A stretch of 64,000 nt of DNA, taken from assembly GCA_963788975.1 (NCBI GenBank), contig CAWBIJ010000003.1, positions 62,001 to 126,000 of the forward strand, in the 5' to 3' direction. This DNA comes from VRUE01 sp963788975 (lineage in GTDB: Bacteria; Actinomycetota; Thermoleophilia; Solirubrobacterales; 70-9). How positions within the stretch are numbered: position 1 is the stretch's first letter; every line of letters begins with the position of its first letter. Shown piece after piece: positions 1 to 9,921 of the stretch. The position numbers and the translations under genes are program-made. Under the pieces are notes generated by a model. That model saw only the letters and a program-made list of their open reading frames with translations, searched no databases and was not told the DNA's origin.

Positions 1-2
1 CG

Positions 3-917
<915 letters not shown>

Positions 918-922
918 GTCCG

Positions 923-1963
923 GTGGACCGCACCCTCTTCGTCATCGTTGGCGCCGGAGCCTCTTACGACGCCGCCGAGGACTGGCCGACGGGAACAGTG
1001 CGGCCGCCACTGGTGCGGGAATTGTTTTCTCGGCGTCATAGGGACATCCTCGCCGACTACCCAATGGCTCAGAACGCGGCGCCCGAGACCCGAGATGCGC
1101 TCGCCGACGGCCGCGATGGTCAGGCGATCACCCTTGAGACACATTTGCGCGAGATGTACCGGGACTCCGATGATCCATACGACAAACGTCGCTTCTTCTC
1201 GATCGCGCTCTACCTGCAGGATCTGCTTTGGCGGGCAAGCAAGGCCGAGGGTGTTCACTTCGCCAACACGGACCGGCTCGTGGCGACCTTGGTCCGACAC
1301 TTCGACCATGTTTGCTTCGTAACTCTCAACTACGACACGATCCTCGACCAAGCCTTGGGAAAGCTCGACAGGCTGTCGTCGATCAAGGATTACATCGGGT
1401 ATGGCCGCTGGTCGTTGATCAAGCTGCATGGCTCCGTCGACTGGGGCTACGGGCCATTTGACGACGTCTCCGTCGACGACCCTCCCGCCGACCTCACTGC
1501 TCACCTCAACACGATCGACATCCTCAAGACACACGAGAGCTCGTACAGCCCGCTGCTCGACGAACCTCCGCGATACCTCTCTCCAGGCGGCACGCAGATC
1601 AAGGGGTTCCCTGCACTAACAGTCCCGGTAGGCGAAGAGGACGAGGTCGTCTGCCCCGACGAGCATCAGCGGCACCTCGACGAGCGCCTCCGAGCGCAGG
1701 GCGAGCTTGATCTCTTGATCGTCGGATACAGCGCCTACGACAAAACCGTGCTCGAACGGCTGGTCCGCTCAGAGCGGCGGATCCGAACACTGACAGTCGT
1801 CAACGATGGCCTGGACGCGGCCGATCAGGTGGTCGCTCGACTCAAGGACCAAATACCGCAGTCGCTCAATGGCACCGAGATCGAAGCCTCGACCCGGACG
1901 TTCGGCGACTGGTGCCGTCAGTCGCTGACGGTCTTCGCGTCGCATCATCCGGCACTGGCCTGA
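923..1963 (+). CDS. SIR2-domain protein (SIR2_2-like), possible NAD-consuming defence protein
   Basis: 346-aa protein with an N-terminal SIR2-like Rossmann fold: GAGAS nucleotide-binding loop at about residues 10-14, TLNYD at about 134-138 and KLHGSVDW at about 167-174, then VGYSAYD near 270. These are hallmarks of the SIR2_2 group found in several anti-phage NADase proteins rather than of classical deacetylase sirtuins, which carry a zinc-binding Cys cluster absent here. I chose the GTG at 923, 5 bp after the thiolase stop, because the fold begins directly there; the upstream ATG at 869 would lie inside the thiolase gene. It has no obvious partner gene and sits inside a beta-oxidation cluster, so it looks inserted. 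NAD hydrolysis is inferred from the family. Confidence 0.75.
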   Translation: MDRTLFVIVGAGASYDAAEDWPTGTVRPPLVRELFSRRHRDILADYPMAQNAAPETRDALADGRDGQAITLETHLREMYRDSDDPYDKRRFFSIALYLQDLLWRASKAEGVHFANTDRLVATLVRHFDHVCFVTLNYDTILDQALGKLDRLSSIKDYIGYGRWSLIKLHGSVDWGYGPFDDVSVDDPPADLTAHLNTIDILKTHESSYSPLLDEPPRYLSPGGTQIKGFPALTVPVGEEDEVVCPDEHQRHLDERLRAQGELDLLIVGYSAYDKTVLERLVRSERRIRTLTVVNDGLDAADQVVARLKDQIPQSLNGTEIEASTRTFGDWCRQSLTVFASHHPALA

Positions 1964-2017
1964 AGGGCTCCTCCGGGGTCAAGGATGTGCCCCCAAACCG
2001 GTAGCCTCGCCGCTTCG

Positions 2018-2812
2018 ATGACGAGCGACTTCAGAGAGCTGGCCAGCGTCGACGGGAAGATCTCTCCGACCGCCGAGGCGGTGGTGCCGCTGAAGGACGA
2101 CGGGCTCTACCGCGGCGACGGCGCCTTCGAGGTGATCCGCCTCTACCAGGGCAAGCCGTTCGCGCTCGGCGACCACCTCGACCGGCTCGAGCGCTCGGCG
2201 GCGGCGATCGAGCTCGAGTTCGACCGCGCCGCGCTGGAGCGCGAGGTCGAGGCGCTGCTCGCCGAGCACGGCGACGGCGACGGCCAGCTGCGACTGATCG
2301 TCACCCGCGGCGGCCGCCGGCTGGCGATGACCGAGCCGCTTCCGCCCCACGGCGAGACGCTGCGCATCGCCACCGTCACCTACCAGCCGACCGTGATCCT
2401 CAACGGCGTCAAGTCGCTCTCCTACGCCGCCAACATGCAGGCGACGCGATTCGCCAAGGCCAAGGGCGCCGACGAGGCGGTGCTGGTGCAGCCCGACGGG
2501 ACCGTGCTCGAGCCGCCGACCTCCGCGATCTTCTGGGTCTCGCCGCAGGGCCAGCTGCGCACGCCCGCGCTCGACAACGGCGTGCTCGAGTCGATCACCC
2601 GCGACCGCCTGGTCAAGGCGCTCGAGGTCGAGGAGGGCGCCTGGCCGGTCGCCGACCTGCGCGCCGCCGAGGAGGCCTTCCTCGCCTCGACCACGCGTGA
2701 GATCCAGGCCGTCGCCGCGATCGACGGCACCGAGCTGGCCGCCGCGCCGGGCCCCCGCACCCGCGAGGCGCAGGAGGCGTTCGCCGCAACCCTGGGCCAA
2801 GAGCTGCCATGA
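2018..2812 (+). CDS. Class IV PLP-dependent aminotransferase
   Basis: 264-aa fold-type IV PLP enzyme, a family that includes branched-chain amino acid aminotransferase, D-amino acid aminotransferase and aminodeoxychorismate lyase. The motif VKSLSYAANMQA contains the expected PLP Lys, and the VLEPPTSAIFWV segment replaces the usual EGSGSN-like phosphate-binding stretch. DGLYRGDGAFEVIR near the N-terminus is typical of the family. The ATG at 2018 gives a normal N-terminus; an in-frame ATG at 1985 would add 11 residues. The stop lies 33 bp before the acyl-CoA dehydrogenase start, so co-transcription is likely. The substrate is not determinable. Confidence 0.85.
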   Translation: MTSDFRELASVDGKISPTAEAVVPLKDDGLYRGDGAFEVIRLYQGKPFALGDHLDRLERSAAAIELEFDRAALEREVEALLAEHGDGDGQLRLIVTRGGRRLAMTEPLPPHGETLRIATVTYQPTVILNGVKSLSYAANMQATRFAKAKGADEAVLVQPDGTVLEPPTSAIFWVSPQGQLRTPALDNGVLESITRDRLVKALEVEEGAWPVADLRAAEEAFLASTTREIQAVAAIDGTELAAAPGPRTREAQEAFAATLGQELP

Positions 2813-2845
2813 CAGCAGAGACCGACCCGAGAAAGCAGGGGTGAG

Positions 2846-4016
2846 ATGGACTTCCAGTTGAGCGACGAGCAGAAGCTGATCTCCGAAACCGCGCGCGAAT
2901 TCGCCGACAAGGAGATCATCCCGCGGGTCCGCGACAACGACCGCGCCGCGCGCTTCGATCGCGAGCTGGCGAGCAAGCTGGGCGAGGTCGGCTACCTCGG
3001 CGCCCCCGTCTCCGAGAAGTACGGCGGCCGCGGCCTCGACTACCTCGGCTACGGGCTGATCGTCGAGCAGGTCGGCCGCGCCGACTCCTCCGCCCGCACC
3101 GTCGTCTCGGTGCAGACCTCGCTCGTCGCCGGCTCGATCGAGAAGTGGGGCACCGAGGAGCAGAAGCAGAAGTGGCTGCCGCGGCTCTGCTCGGGCGAGG
3201 CGCTCGGCTGCTTCGGCCTGACCGAGCCCGACACCGGCTCCGACGCCGCCAACCTGCGCACCCGCGCGACCAAGACCGACTCCGGCTGGTCGATCAGCGG
3301 CCAGAAGATGTGGATCTCGCTCGGCAACTTCTCCGAGGTGGCGCTGATCTTCGCCCAGACCGACCCCGAGAAGAAGCACCGCGGCCTCGCCTGCTTCCTC
3401 GTCCCCACGGCAAGCGAGGGCTTCACCACGCAGGAGATCCACGGCAAGCTCGGCCTGCGCTCCTCCGACACGGCGGAGCTCTCGCTCGATAGCGTCGAGG
3501 TCGGCGAGGACGCGATGCTCGGCGAGATCGGCGACGGCTTCAAGGTCGCGATGAGCGCCCTCGACAACGGCCGCTACAGCGTCGCCGCCGGCTGCGTCGG
3601 CATCTGCGACGGCTGCGTCGACGCCTCGGTCGCAGTACGCCAAGGAGCGCAAGCAGTTCGGCGTTCCGCTGGCCCGCTTCCAGCTGGTCCAGGAGATGAT
3701 CGCCGACATGATCCTCAAGCGCGACGCCTCGCGGATGCTGGTCTACCGCGCCGGCGCGCTCAAGGACGAAGGCAAGCCGAACACGCTGGAGACCTCGGTG
3801 GCGAAGCTCTACGCGACCGAGTCGGCGGTCGAGTGCGCCAACCTGGCGATCCAGGTCCACGGCGGTGCCGGCTACGTCGACGACTACCCGGTCGAGCGCT
3901 ACCTGCGCGACGCCCGCGTGACGACTCTCTACGAGGGCACCTCGCAGATCCAGAAGCTGATCATCGGCCGCGCGGCGACGGGGATCAACGCGATGACGCC
4001 AATGGTGGCCGAGTAG
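2846..4016 (+). pseudogene. Acyl-CoA dehydrogenase, interrupted by one single-base insertion
   Basis: FAD-dependent acyl-CoA dehydrogenase, the first oxidation of beta-oxidation. The frame from the ATG at 2846 carries the N-terminal helical domain and the FAD/substrate motifs CFGLTEPDTGSDAANL and MWISLGNFSE. At about 3634-3635 one extra base shifts the frame; from 3636 the protein continues perfectly (YAKERKQFGVPL, then VHGGAGYVDDYPVERYLRD and YEGTSQIQKLIIGRA) to a stop at 4016. Removing one base restores a full-length protein of about 389 aa, so the gene is either recently disrupted or carries a sequencing error. An SD-like GGGGTGAG precedes the ATG. Confidence 0.88.
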
Positions 4017-4019
4017 GGC

Positions 4020-4791
4020 GTGGCCGAGCTGGTCGAGACCTCGCTCGACGGCCACGTCGCCCTGCTGCGACTGAACCGGCCGGAGGCACGCAACGCCCTC
4101 TCGCCGGAGATGATGGAGCAGCTCGCGAGCGAGCTGGAGCGGCTCGACCCCGATCCCGAGGTGCGCTGCATCGTCATCGCCGGCTCCGACGAGGTCTTCG
4201 CCGCCGGCGCCGACATCAAGGCGATGAGCGAACGCAGCTTCGAGGAGGCGCTGCGCCACCCAGCCGCCTCCTTCTGGCGCCGCGTCGCCGCGATCAAGAC
4301 GCCGCTGGTCGCGGCGGTCTCGGGCTTCGCGCTCGGCGGCGGCTGCGAGCTGGCGCTGATCTGCGACATGATCGTCGCCTCCGACACCGCCCGCTTCGGC
4401 CAGCCGGAGATCACCCTGGGGATCATCCCCGGCGGCGGCGGCAGCCAGCGCCTGGCACGGGTGCTGGGCAAGCAGCGGGCGATGGAGTACGTGCTGACCG
4501 GCCGCCGCTTCGACGCCGAGATGGCGGAGGAGATGGGTCTGGTCAACAAGGTGGTGAAGAAGGGACGCTGGCTGGAGGAGGCGATGGAGCTGGCCCGTAC
4601 CGTCGCCGAGCGCCCGCCGATCGCGACCCGCCTCGCCAAGCAGGCGGTGATCGCCGCGGATGAGACGGCGCTCTCCCCCGGACTCGAGCAACGAGCGTCG
4701 CCTCTACGAGCTGGCGATGGCGACCGAGGACCGGGTCGAGGGAATGCAGGCCTTCCTCGAGAAGCGAGAGCCGGAGTTCAAGGGACGGTGA
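4020..4791 (+). pseudogene. Enoyl-CoA hydratase/isomerase, interrupted by one single-base insertion
   Basis: Crotonase-family enoyl-CoA hydratase. The GTG at 4020 lies 3 bp after the dehydrogenase stop. Family motifs are NRPEARNALS, the oxyanion-hole segment GADIKAM, and ALGGGCELAL. The frame is intact to about 4688; an extra C at 4689 shifts it, and the expected C-terminus (NERRLYELAMATEDRVEGM, ending KGR) follows in another frame to a TGA at 4789-4791. The corrected length is about 256 aa, normal for the family. The stop overlaps the GTG of the next gene, so the three beta-oxidation genes form an operon. Confidence 0.87.
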
Positions 4792-5977
4792 GCGTCGAGC
4801 GGATCGGAGTCGTCGGCGCCGGCACGATGGGCGCCGGCATCGCCCAGATCGCGGCGCTCGGCGGCTACGAGACCCGCCTGCACGATCCAGCGCCCAGCCG
4901 CGCTCCAGTCCGGGGTCGAGCGGCTGCGCGCGGCGCTGGTAAAGGGCGCGCGAAAGGAGTTCTGGAGCGAAGAGGACGCCGAGAGGGCAGGCGACCGAGT
5001 CGGGGCCGCCGCCAGCCTCGCCGACCTCGAGCGAATGCGAACTGGTGGTGGAGGCGGCGCCGGAGAGACCTCGAGCTGAAGCGCCGGCTCTTCGCCGATC
5101 TCGCCAGGATCTGCGGGCCGAAGGCGATCCTCGCCAGCAACACCTCCTCGCTGCCGATCGCCGCAATCGCAGTCGACACACCCCGCCCCGAGCGAGTCGT
5201 CGGCATGCACTTCTTCAACCCGCCGGCGCTGATGAGGCTGGTCGAGGTCGTCGCCACCGAACGAGTCCAGCGAGGACGCCCTGATGGCGACCACCGAGGT
5301 CGGCGCCCGCATGGGCCGCACCCCGATCCGTGCCAAGGACAGCCCCGGCTTCATCGCCAACCGTCTTGCCCGCCCTTACACGCTGGAGTCGCTGCGAATG
5401 CTCGCCGACGGGGTCGCCGACGCGGCGACGATCGACCGCGTCTGCCGCCTCGGCGGCGGCTTCCGCATGGGCCCGTTCGAGCTGATCGACCTGATCGGGC
5501 TCGACGTCAACCTCAGCGTCGCCCGCTCCTTCTACGCGCAGGGGGGCGAGCCGGAGCGCTGGCGGCCAAGCCCGATCCAGGAACAGCTGGTCGGAGGAAG
5601 GCCGACTTGGCCGCAAGAGCGGGCGGGGCTTCTACGAGTACGGCGATGGGCCCCACCGCGAGCCGGATCCGGACCTCGGCATCGCCGCACCGACGCTCGA
5701 CCCTGTCGTGCTGGCGAGCATCGACCCTGCCGCGTTGCAGATCCTCCCCCGCCTCCTCGCCCAGATCGCCAACGAGGCGGCCTTCGCACTCGAAGAGGAG
5801 GTCGGCGCCCCCACAGACATGGACACCGCGATGCGACTCGGCTTCAACTGGCCGCAGGGCCCGCTCGAGCTGACCGACCTGATCGGTCGCGGGCACGCGG
5901 CGTCGCTGCTCGAACAGCTGCGTGCCGAGCACGGCGACGCCTACCTGCCGGCACCGGGGCTCGGCGCGGGCAGGTAA
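4788..5977 (+). pseudogene. 3-hydroxyacyl-CoA dehydrogenase, interrupted by five single-base insertions
   Basis: NAD-dependent 3-hydroxyacyl-CoA dehydrogenase of the FadB/PaaH type. The N-terminus has the Rossmann motif GVVGAGTMGAGIAQ, the middle has ILASNTSSLPI and GMHFFNPPALM, and there are two copies of the C-terminal domain (FRMGPFELIDLIGLD and FNWPQGPLELTDLIGRG). The coding sequence must be read through extra bases at about 4898, 5034, 5066, 5259 and 5593; deleting them gives one continuous protein of about 394 aa ending at 5977. No in-frame nonsense substitution is seen in the reconstructed frame. The GTG start at 4788 overlaps the hydratase stop. Confidence 0.82.
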
Positions 5978-5982
5978 GCACC

Positions 5983-7878
5983 GTGAGCGGAAGGCGAAAG
6001 CCAGCAACCCAGCAGACAGCGGCGCGCAATCGTGCCGCAAGTGGCTCTTTGCCGTCGGAGGACCCAGATCAGGACGAAGCGCGGCGCGGCCTGGTCGCCG
6101 AGCTCGATCCGCCGGTGATCGCCGGCAAGGGCGACCAGCCCGCCTGGGAGCTCGAGTCCTACGACTTCCTCGAGGGAGAAGCGCCGGACACCGCTCACCC
6201 CAGCCTCTGGCGGCTGGGCAAGCTGAACCGGATCGCCGGGCTCTTCGAGCTTGCGCCCGGCTTCTACCAATTGCGCGGCTTCGACCTCTCGAACATGCAC
6301 GTGGTCGAGGGTGAGGAGGGGATCGTCGTGATCGACCCGCTGGTCTCCGCCGAGACGGCAGCGGCGGCCCTGGCCCTATACCGAGAGCACCGCGGCGAGC
6401 GGCCGGTCACCGGCCTGGTCTACACCCACAGTCACGTCGATCACTTCGGCGGCGCCAGGGGCATCCTCTCCGAGGAGGAGGTCAGGGAACGCCGGATTCC
6501 CGTCATCGCTCCGGCTGGCTTCCTCCACCACGCGGTCAGCGAGAACGTCTTCGCCGGGACAGCGATGGGCCGCCGGGCCGGCTACATGTACGGAGCGCTG
6601 CTAGAGCGCGGCGCCGACGGGCAGCTCGGCTCAGGGCTGGGGCAGACCACCTCGCTCGGCACGATCACGCTGATCCCTCCCACTCTCGACATCGCCGAGA
6701 CCGGCCAAGAAGAGGTCGTCGACGGGGTGCGGATGGCCTTCCAGCTGACGCCAGGCACCGAGGCGCCAGCGGAGATGAACATCCACTTCCCGGACGCCCG
6801 CGTCCTCTGCATCGCCGACAACGCCGCCCGCGCCATGCACAACATCCTCACCCCGCGTGGTGCTCTGGTGCGCGACCCGCGGGTCTGGGCGCACTACCTG
6901 GACCAGGCGATCGAGCTCTTCGGCGCGGAGGCCGACGTCCTCTTCTCCGGCCACCACTGGCCCTGCTGGGGTCGCGAGCGGATCGTCGACTACCTGGAGA
7001 AGCAGCGCGATCTCTACTCCTACCTGCACGACCAGACTCTGCGCCTGCTCAACCAGGGCCTGACCGGGCCCGAGATCGCCGAGGCGATCGAGCTGCCACC
7101 AAGCCTCGCGGGCGAGTGGCACTGTCGCGAGTACTACGGCTCAGTCAGCCACAACGTGAAGGCGATCTACCAGCGCTACATGGGCTGGTTCGACGGCAAC
7201 CCCGCCCACCTCTGGGAGCACCCGCCAGCCGAGCAGGCGCGGTGCTACGTCGAGGCGATGGGAGGCGCCGAGGCAGTGCTGGAGCGAGCGCAGGAGTCCT
7301 TCGAGGTGGGCGACTACCGCTGGGTCGCCGAGCTTGTCAACCACCTCGTCTTCGCCGAGCCCGGCAACGAGGCGGCCCGGGAGCTGCAGGCCGACGCGCT
7401 CGAGCAGCTCGGCTACGGAGCCGAGAACGCGACCTGGCGCAACTTCTTCCTGATGGGCGCGAAGGAGCTGCGCGAGGGGATCTCGGGGACTCCGACAGCC
7501 GCGGCGCCGCCCGACATCGTCGCCAACCTCTCGGTCCCCCAGCTGCTCGACGCGATGGCGATCCGACTCGACGGGCCGCGCGCCTGGGAGCACCATTTGC
7601 GCATCGACTGGGTGATCACTGATCCCGACGAGGGGCACGCGATCACGATCCGCAACGGGGTCCTCAGCCACCGCTTCGGCAGGCACGAGCAGTCAGCCGA
7701 CGCCGCCCTCGTCGTCGACCGCGCGGCGCTGAACGAACTGCTGCTCAAAGTCGCCGACATCGGCGAGCTGGCCGAGAGCGGACGCCTCCGGGTCGAGGGC
7801 GACGGGGCGAAGATCGGCGAGCTGCTCGGCCTGCTCGATGAGCCCGACCCGGGCTTCGCCATCGTCACGCCGGACTAG
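5983..7878 (+). CDS. Linear primary alkylsulfatase, metallo-beta-lactamase fold (SdsA1/BDS1-like)
   Basis: 631-aa type III alkylsulfatase, which hydrolyses primary alkyl sulfates such as SDS to the alcohol and sulfate. The metallo-beta-lactamase domain carries the di-zinc motif THSHVDHFGG; downstream are the family segments ADNAARAMHNILTPRGA and SGHHWPCWG, then a helical dimerisation domain and a C-terminal SCP2-like domain (from about residue 500, starting near VPQLLDAMAIRLDG). No signal peptide is evident. The GTG start at 5983 lies 5 bp after the dehydrogenase stop. Released fatty alcohols could feed the upstream beta-oxidation genes after oxidation; this link is inference from position. 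Confidence 0.92.
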   Translation: MSGRRKPATQQTAARNRAASGSLPSEDPDQDEARRGLVAELDPPVIAGKGDQPAWELESYDFLEGEAPDTAHPSLWRLGKLNRIAGLFELAPGFYQLRGFDLSNMHVVEGEEGIVVIDPLVSAETAAAALALYREHRGERPVTGLVYTHSHVDHFGGARGILSEEEVRERRIPVIAPAGFLHHAVSENVFAGTAMGRRAGYMYGALLERGADGQLGSGLGQTTSLGTITLIPPTLDIAETGQEEVVDGVRMAFQLTPGTEAPAEMNIHFPDARVLCIADNAARAMHNILTPRGALVRDPRVWAHYLDQAIELFGAEADVLFSGHHWPCWGRERIVDYLEKQRDLYSYLHDQTLRLLNQGLTGPEIAEAIELPPSLAGEWHCREYYGSVSHNVKAIYQRYMGWFDGNPAHLWEHPPAEQARCYVEAMGGAEAVLERAQESFEVGDYRWVAELVNHLVFAEPGNEAARELQADALEQLGYGAENATWRNFFLMGAKELREGISGTPTAAAPPDIVANLSVPQLLDAMAIRLDGPRAWEHHLRIDWVITDPDEGHAITIRNGVLSHRFGRHEQSADAALVVDRAALNELLLKVADIGELAESGRLRVEGDGAKIGELLGLLDEPDPGFAIVTPD

Positions 7879-7898
7879 AGTGCCGCGGCAGCGCCCGA

Positions 7899-8186
7899 TC
7901 AGCCGTGCTCGAGGCGGAACATCGTCTCGTCTACGTAGCACCAGCTCCAGTCCTCGCCTGGCTCGGCAGAGCGAATGATCGGATGTGCCGTGGCTTGGTA
8001 ATGGGCCGTCGCGTGCTTCCCCGGCGAGTTGTCGCAGCAGCCGACGTGTCCACAGCTCTGGCACATCCGCAGGTGCACCCACTGCATCCCCTGCGCCAAG
8101 CACTCCTCGCAACCGGCGACCTCCGCAGGGGCGTCGATGACCTGGATCGAGTCGAGATGGGTGCAGTCAGTGGCCGTCGCTCCACC
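7899..8186 (-). CDS. UBP-type zinc finger protein, start codon unclear
   Basis: Small protein matching the UBP (ubiquitin-hydrolase type) zinc finger found in many actinobacteria. Ligand-pattern residues are CTHLDSI, CEEC, MCQSCGHVGCCD, HATAHYQATAHP and the tail EPGEDWSWCYVDE. The conserved fold needs the N-terminal Cys-His pair near 8160, but this frame has only GGATATD between the upstream stop (8187-8189) and that motif, with no ATG, GTG or TTG. The first conventional start is a TTG at 8099, which would remove two ligands. Either a base is missing near the start or a rare start codon is used. Bacterial function is unknown. Confidence 0.6.
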   Translation of the reverse strand, partial: GGATATDCTHLDSIQVIDAPAEVAGCEECLAQGMQWVHLRMCQSCGHVGCCDNSPGKHATAHYQATAHPIIRSAEPGEDWSWCYVDETMFRLEHG

Positions 8187-8242
8187 TTAGCGAGGCACGA
8201 GCACAGGGCAGCCGGGCCACAGCATCTGCCAAGGTTCGGCGC

Positions 8243-8725
8243 ATGGAAGGAAGCGAGGCGACCGGGGAGCCGATCACCGAAGAGGGGATTGTCGCCCTGA
8301 AGGAAGAAATCGAGCAGCTCGAGGGACCGGGCCGAACCACGATGGCGGCGCGGATCAAGACGGCCCGTGAGGAAGGCGACCTCAAGGAGAACGCCGAGTA
8401 TCACATCGCCAAGGAGGACCAGGCGCACCTCGAGACCAAGATCAAGCGGCTGCGCGAGCGGCTGCGTACGGCGGTCGTAGTCGAGGTCGATGGCAATGCG
8501 GACACCTTCGCCTTCGGCCGCACCGCCGAGGTCCTCGACGAAGCGAAAGGCGAGGTCAACACCTGGACCCTGGTCGGCTCGACCGAAGCCGACCTCGCCG
8601 AGGGCCGCCTCTCGGCCGAGTCGCCGATCGGTCGCGCCCTGCGCGACGGCAAGGTCGGCAAGGCAATCGAGATCGAGACCCCGCGCGGCGCCCGCACCTT
8701 CGTGATCCAGAAGCTGGTCGGCTAA
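8243..8725 (+). CDS. greA: Transcription elongation factor GreA
   Basis: 160-aa GreA: an N-terminal antiparallel coiled coil that enters the RNA polymerase secondary channel and stimulates cleavage of backtracked RNA, followed by an FKBP-like C-terminal domain. The coiled-coil signature DLKENAEYHIAKEDQ (about residues 46-60) carries the acidic tip residues. The C-terminal part SPIGRALRDGKVGKAIEIETP is typical. The length is normal. It converges on trxB, with the two stop codons overlapping by 4 bp. Confidence 0.95.
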   Translation: MEGSEATGEPITEEGIVALKEEIEQLEGPGRTTMAARIKTAREEGDLKENAEYHIAKEDQAHLETKIKRLRERLRTAVVVEVDGNADTFAFGRTAEVLDEAKGEVNTWTLVGSTEADLAEGRLSAESPIGRALRDGKVGKAIEIETPRGARTFVIQKLVG

Positions 8726-9732
8726 GCGCCCGGAGTCGGGGCGATCTCGGCGGGCTCGCCGCCGGGCATCCAGTGCGCCTCGGGTGAGGGTGGGGTGTCG
8801 CGCAGATACCACTCGGCGTCGAGGGCGCCCATGCAGCCCGTGCCGGCCGCGGTGACCGCCTGGCGGTAGGTGTGGTCGACGAGGTCGCCGACGGCGAAGA
8901 CGCCGGCCAGGTTCGTCCTGGTCGAGCCCGGCTGGGTGACGACGTAGCCGTCCTCGTCGGTGTCGACCTGGCCGGTGACGACCTCCGACTTGGGAATGTG
9001 GCCGATCGCGATGAAGGCGCCCTCGGTTACGACATCCTCCTGCTCGCCGGTCTCGGAATTGCGCAGCCTGACCAGGCCGAGCTTTCCGTCCTCGCCGGCG
9101 ATGAACTCCTCGACGATGAAGGGGGTCTTGAACTCGATGTTGGGCTGCTCCTTGGCGCGGTCGAACATGATGTTCGAGGCTCGGAACTCGTCGCGCCGGT
9201 TGACCACGGTCAGGTCGCTGGCGAACTTGGAGATGAAGATCGAGTCCTCCATCGCCGAGTCGCCGCCGCCGACCACGATCACCTTCTGGCCTTTGAAGAA
9301 GGCGCCGTCGCAGACGCCGCAGGTGGAGACGCCGCGGCCGCCCAGCTCCATCTCCCCGGGGACGCCGAGCCGGCGCGGCTCCGCCCCCATCGCCAGGACC
9401 ACAGCCTTTGCCAGGTGCTCCTCGTCGCCAAGGTAGACCTTCTGGACGCCGCCGTCGGAGAGCTCGACCCGGTCGACGTCGTCGGTGACGAAGCGTGTAC
9501 CGAAGCGCTCCGCCTGGGCCCGGAACTGGGTCATCATCTCCGGCCCCATGATCCCCTCCGGATAGCCGGGGTAGTTCTCGACATCGGTTGTGTTCTGTAG
9601 CTGTCCGCCCCACTGGAAGCCCTCGAAGACAAGCGGCTCGAGGTTGGCACGCGCCGCGTAGAGCGCCGCGGTGTAGCCGGCGGGGCCGCCGCCGACCACG
9701 ATCAGGTTCTCGACTCTCTTCTCGTCTGCCAT
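8722..9732 (-). CDS. trxB: Thioredoxin reductase (NADPH)
   Basis: 336-aa FAD flavoprotein that reduces thioredoxin with NADPH. The FAD-binding GGGPAGYTAALYAARA lies near residue 14, the redox-active CxxC is CGVCDG (usually CATC), the NADPH-binding site is VVGGGDSAMEDSIFI, and the C-terminal FAD motif is GVFAVGDLVDHTYRQA. The length fits the low-molecular-weight bacterial class. The transposon's left end lies only about 70 bp upstream of the ATG, so the native upstream regulatory region is largely displaced and expression may have changed. Confidence 0.94.
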   Translation of the reverse strand: MADEKRVENLIVVGGGPAGYTAALYAARANLEPLVFEGFQWGGQLQNTTDVENYPGYPEGIMGPEMMTQFRAQAERFGTRFVTDDVDRVELSDGGVQKVYLGDEEHLAKAVVLAMGAEPRRLGVPGEMELGGRGVSTCGVCDGAFFKGQKVIVVGGGDSAMEDSIFISKFASDLTVVNRRDEFRASNIMFDRAKEQPNIEFKTPFIVEEFIAGEDGKLGLVRLRNSETGEQEDVVTEGAFIAIGHIPKSEVVTGQVDTDEDGYVVTQPGSTRTNLAGVFAVGDLVDHTYRQAVTAAGTGCMGALDAEWYLRDTPPSPEAHWMPGGEPAEIAPTPGA

Positions 9733-9793
9733 CTGTTGCCTAAGTCTTTCGTATCCGGATGTCGACCCAATACTTTACTTTGTATAGTACCGC

Positions 9794-9801
9794 CTTCGAG
9801 C
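9794..9801. repeat. Left target-site duplication of the IS1-like transposon (8 bp)
   Basis: The octamer CTTCGAGC immediately precedes the left inverted repeat and recurs exactly at 12970-12977 just after the right inverted repeat. Eight-base duplications fit the IS1 and IS1595 groups. Confidence 0.85.
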
Positions 9802-9823
9802 GGTAGTGGGTCAATTTGAGCGA
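9802..9823 (+). repeat. Left terminal inverted repeat of the transposon
   Basis: Twenty-two bases beginning GGTAGTGGGTCA match the reverse complement of 12948-12969 with a single difference, and directly abut the target duplication. Confidence 0.85.
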
Positions 9824-9921
9824 GCCGCAGGATTCATCTAGCTTCGCCTTCCCAGATTGACCAAAGCGCCCCCCGCGCAGCGCTAACTGCCGGGGGGCCG
9901 GCACAGGAAGGCAGGCTTCCC

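Noticed and set aside
1979..3718. 579-aa minus-strand open frame opposite the aminotransferase and acyl-CoA dehydrogenase
   Set aside because: Low-complexity Ala/Gly/Asp/Arg-rich product, antisense to genes with clear motifs; a typical high-GC shadow frame.
7931..9613. 560-aa minus-strand frame across greA and trxB
   Set aside because: Arg-rich product in a shifted frame of trxB and antisense to greA; both real genes are unambiguous.
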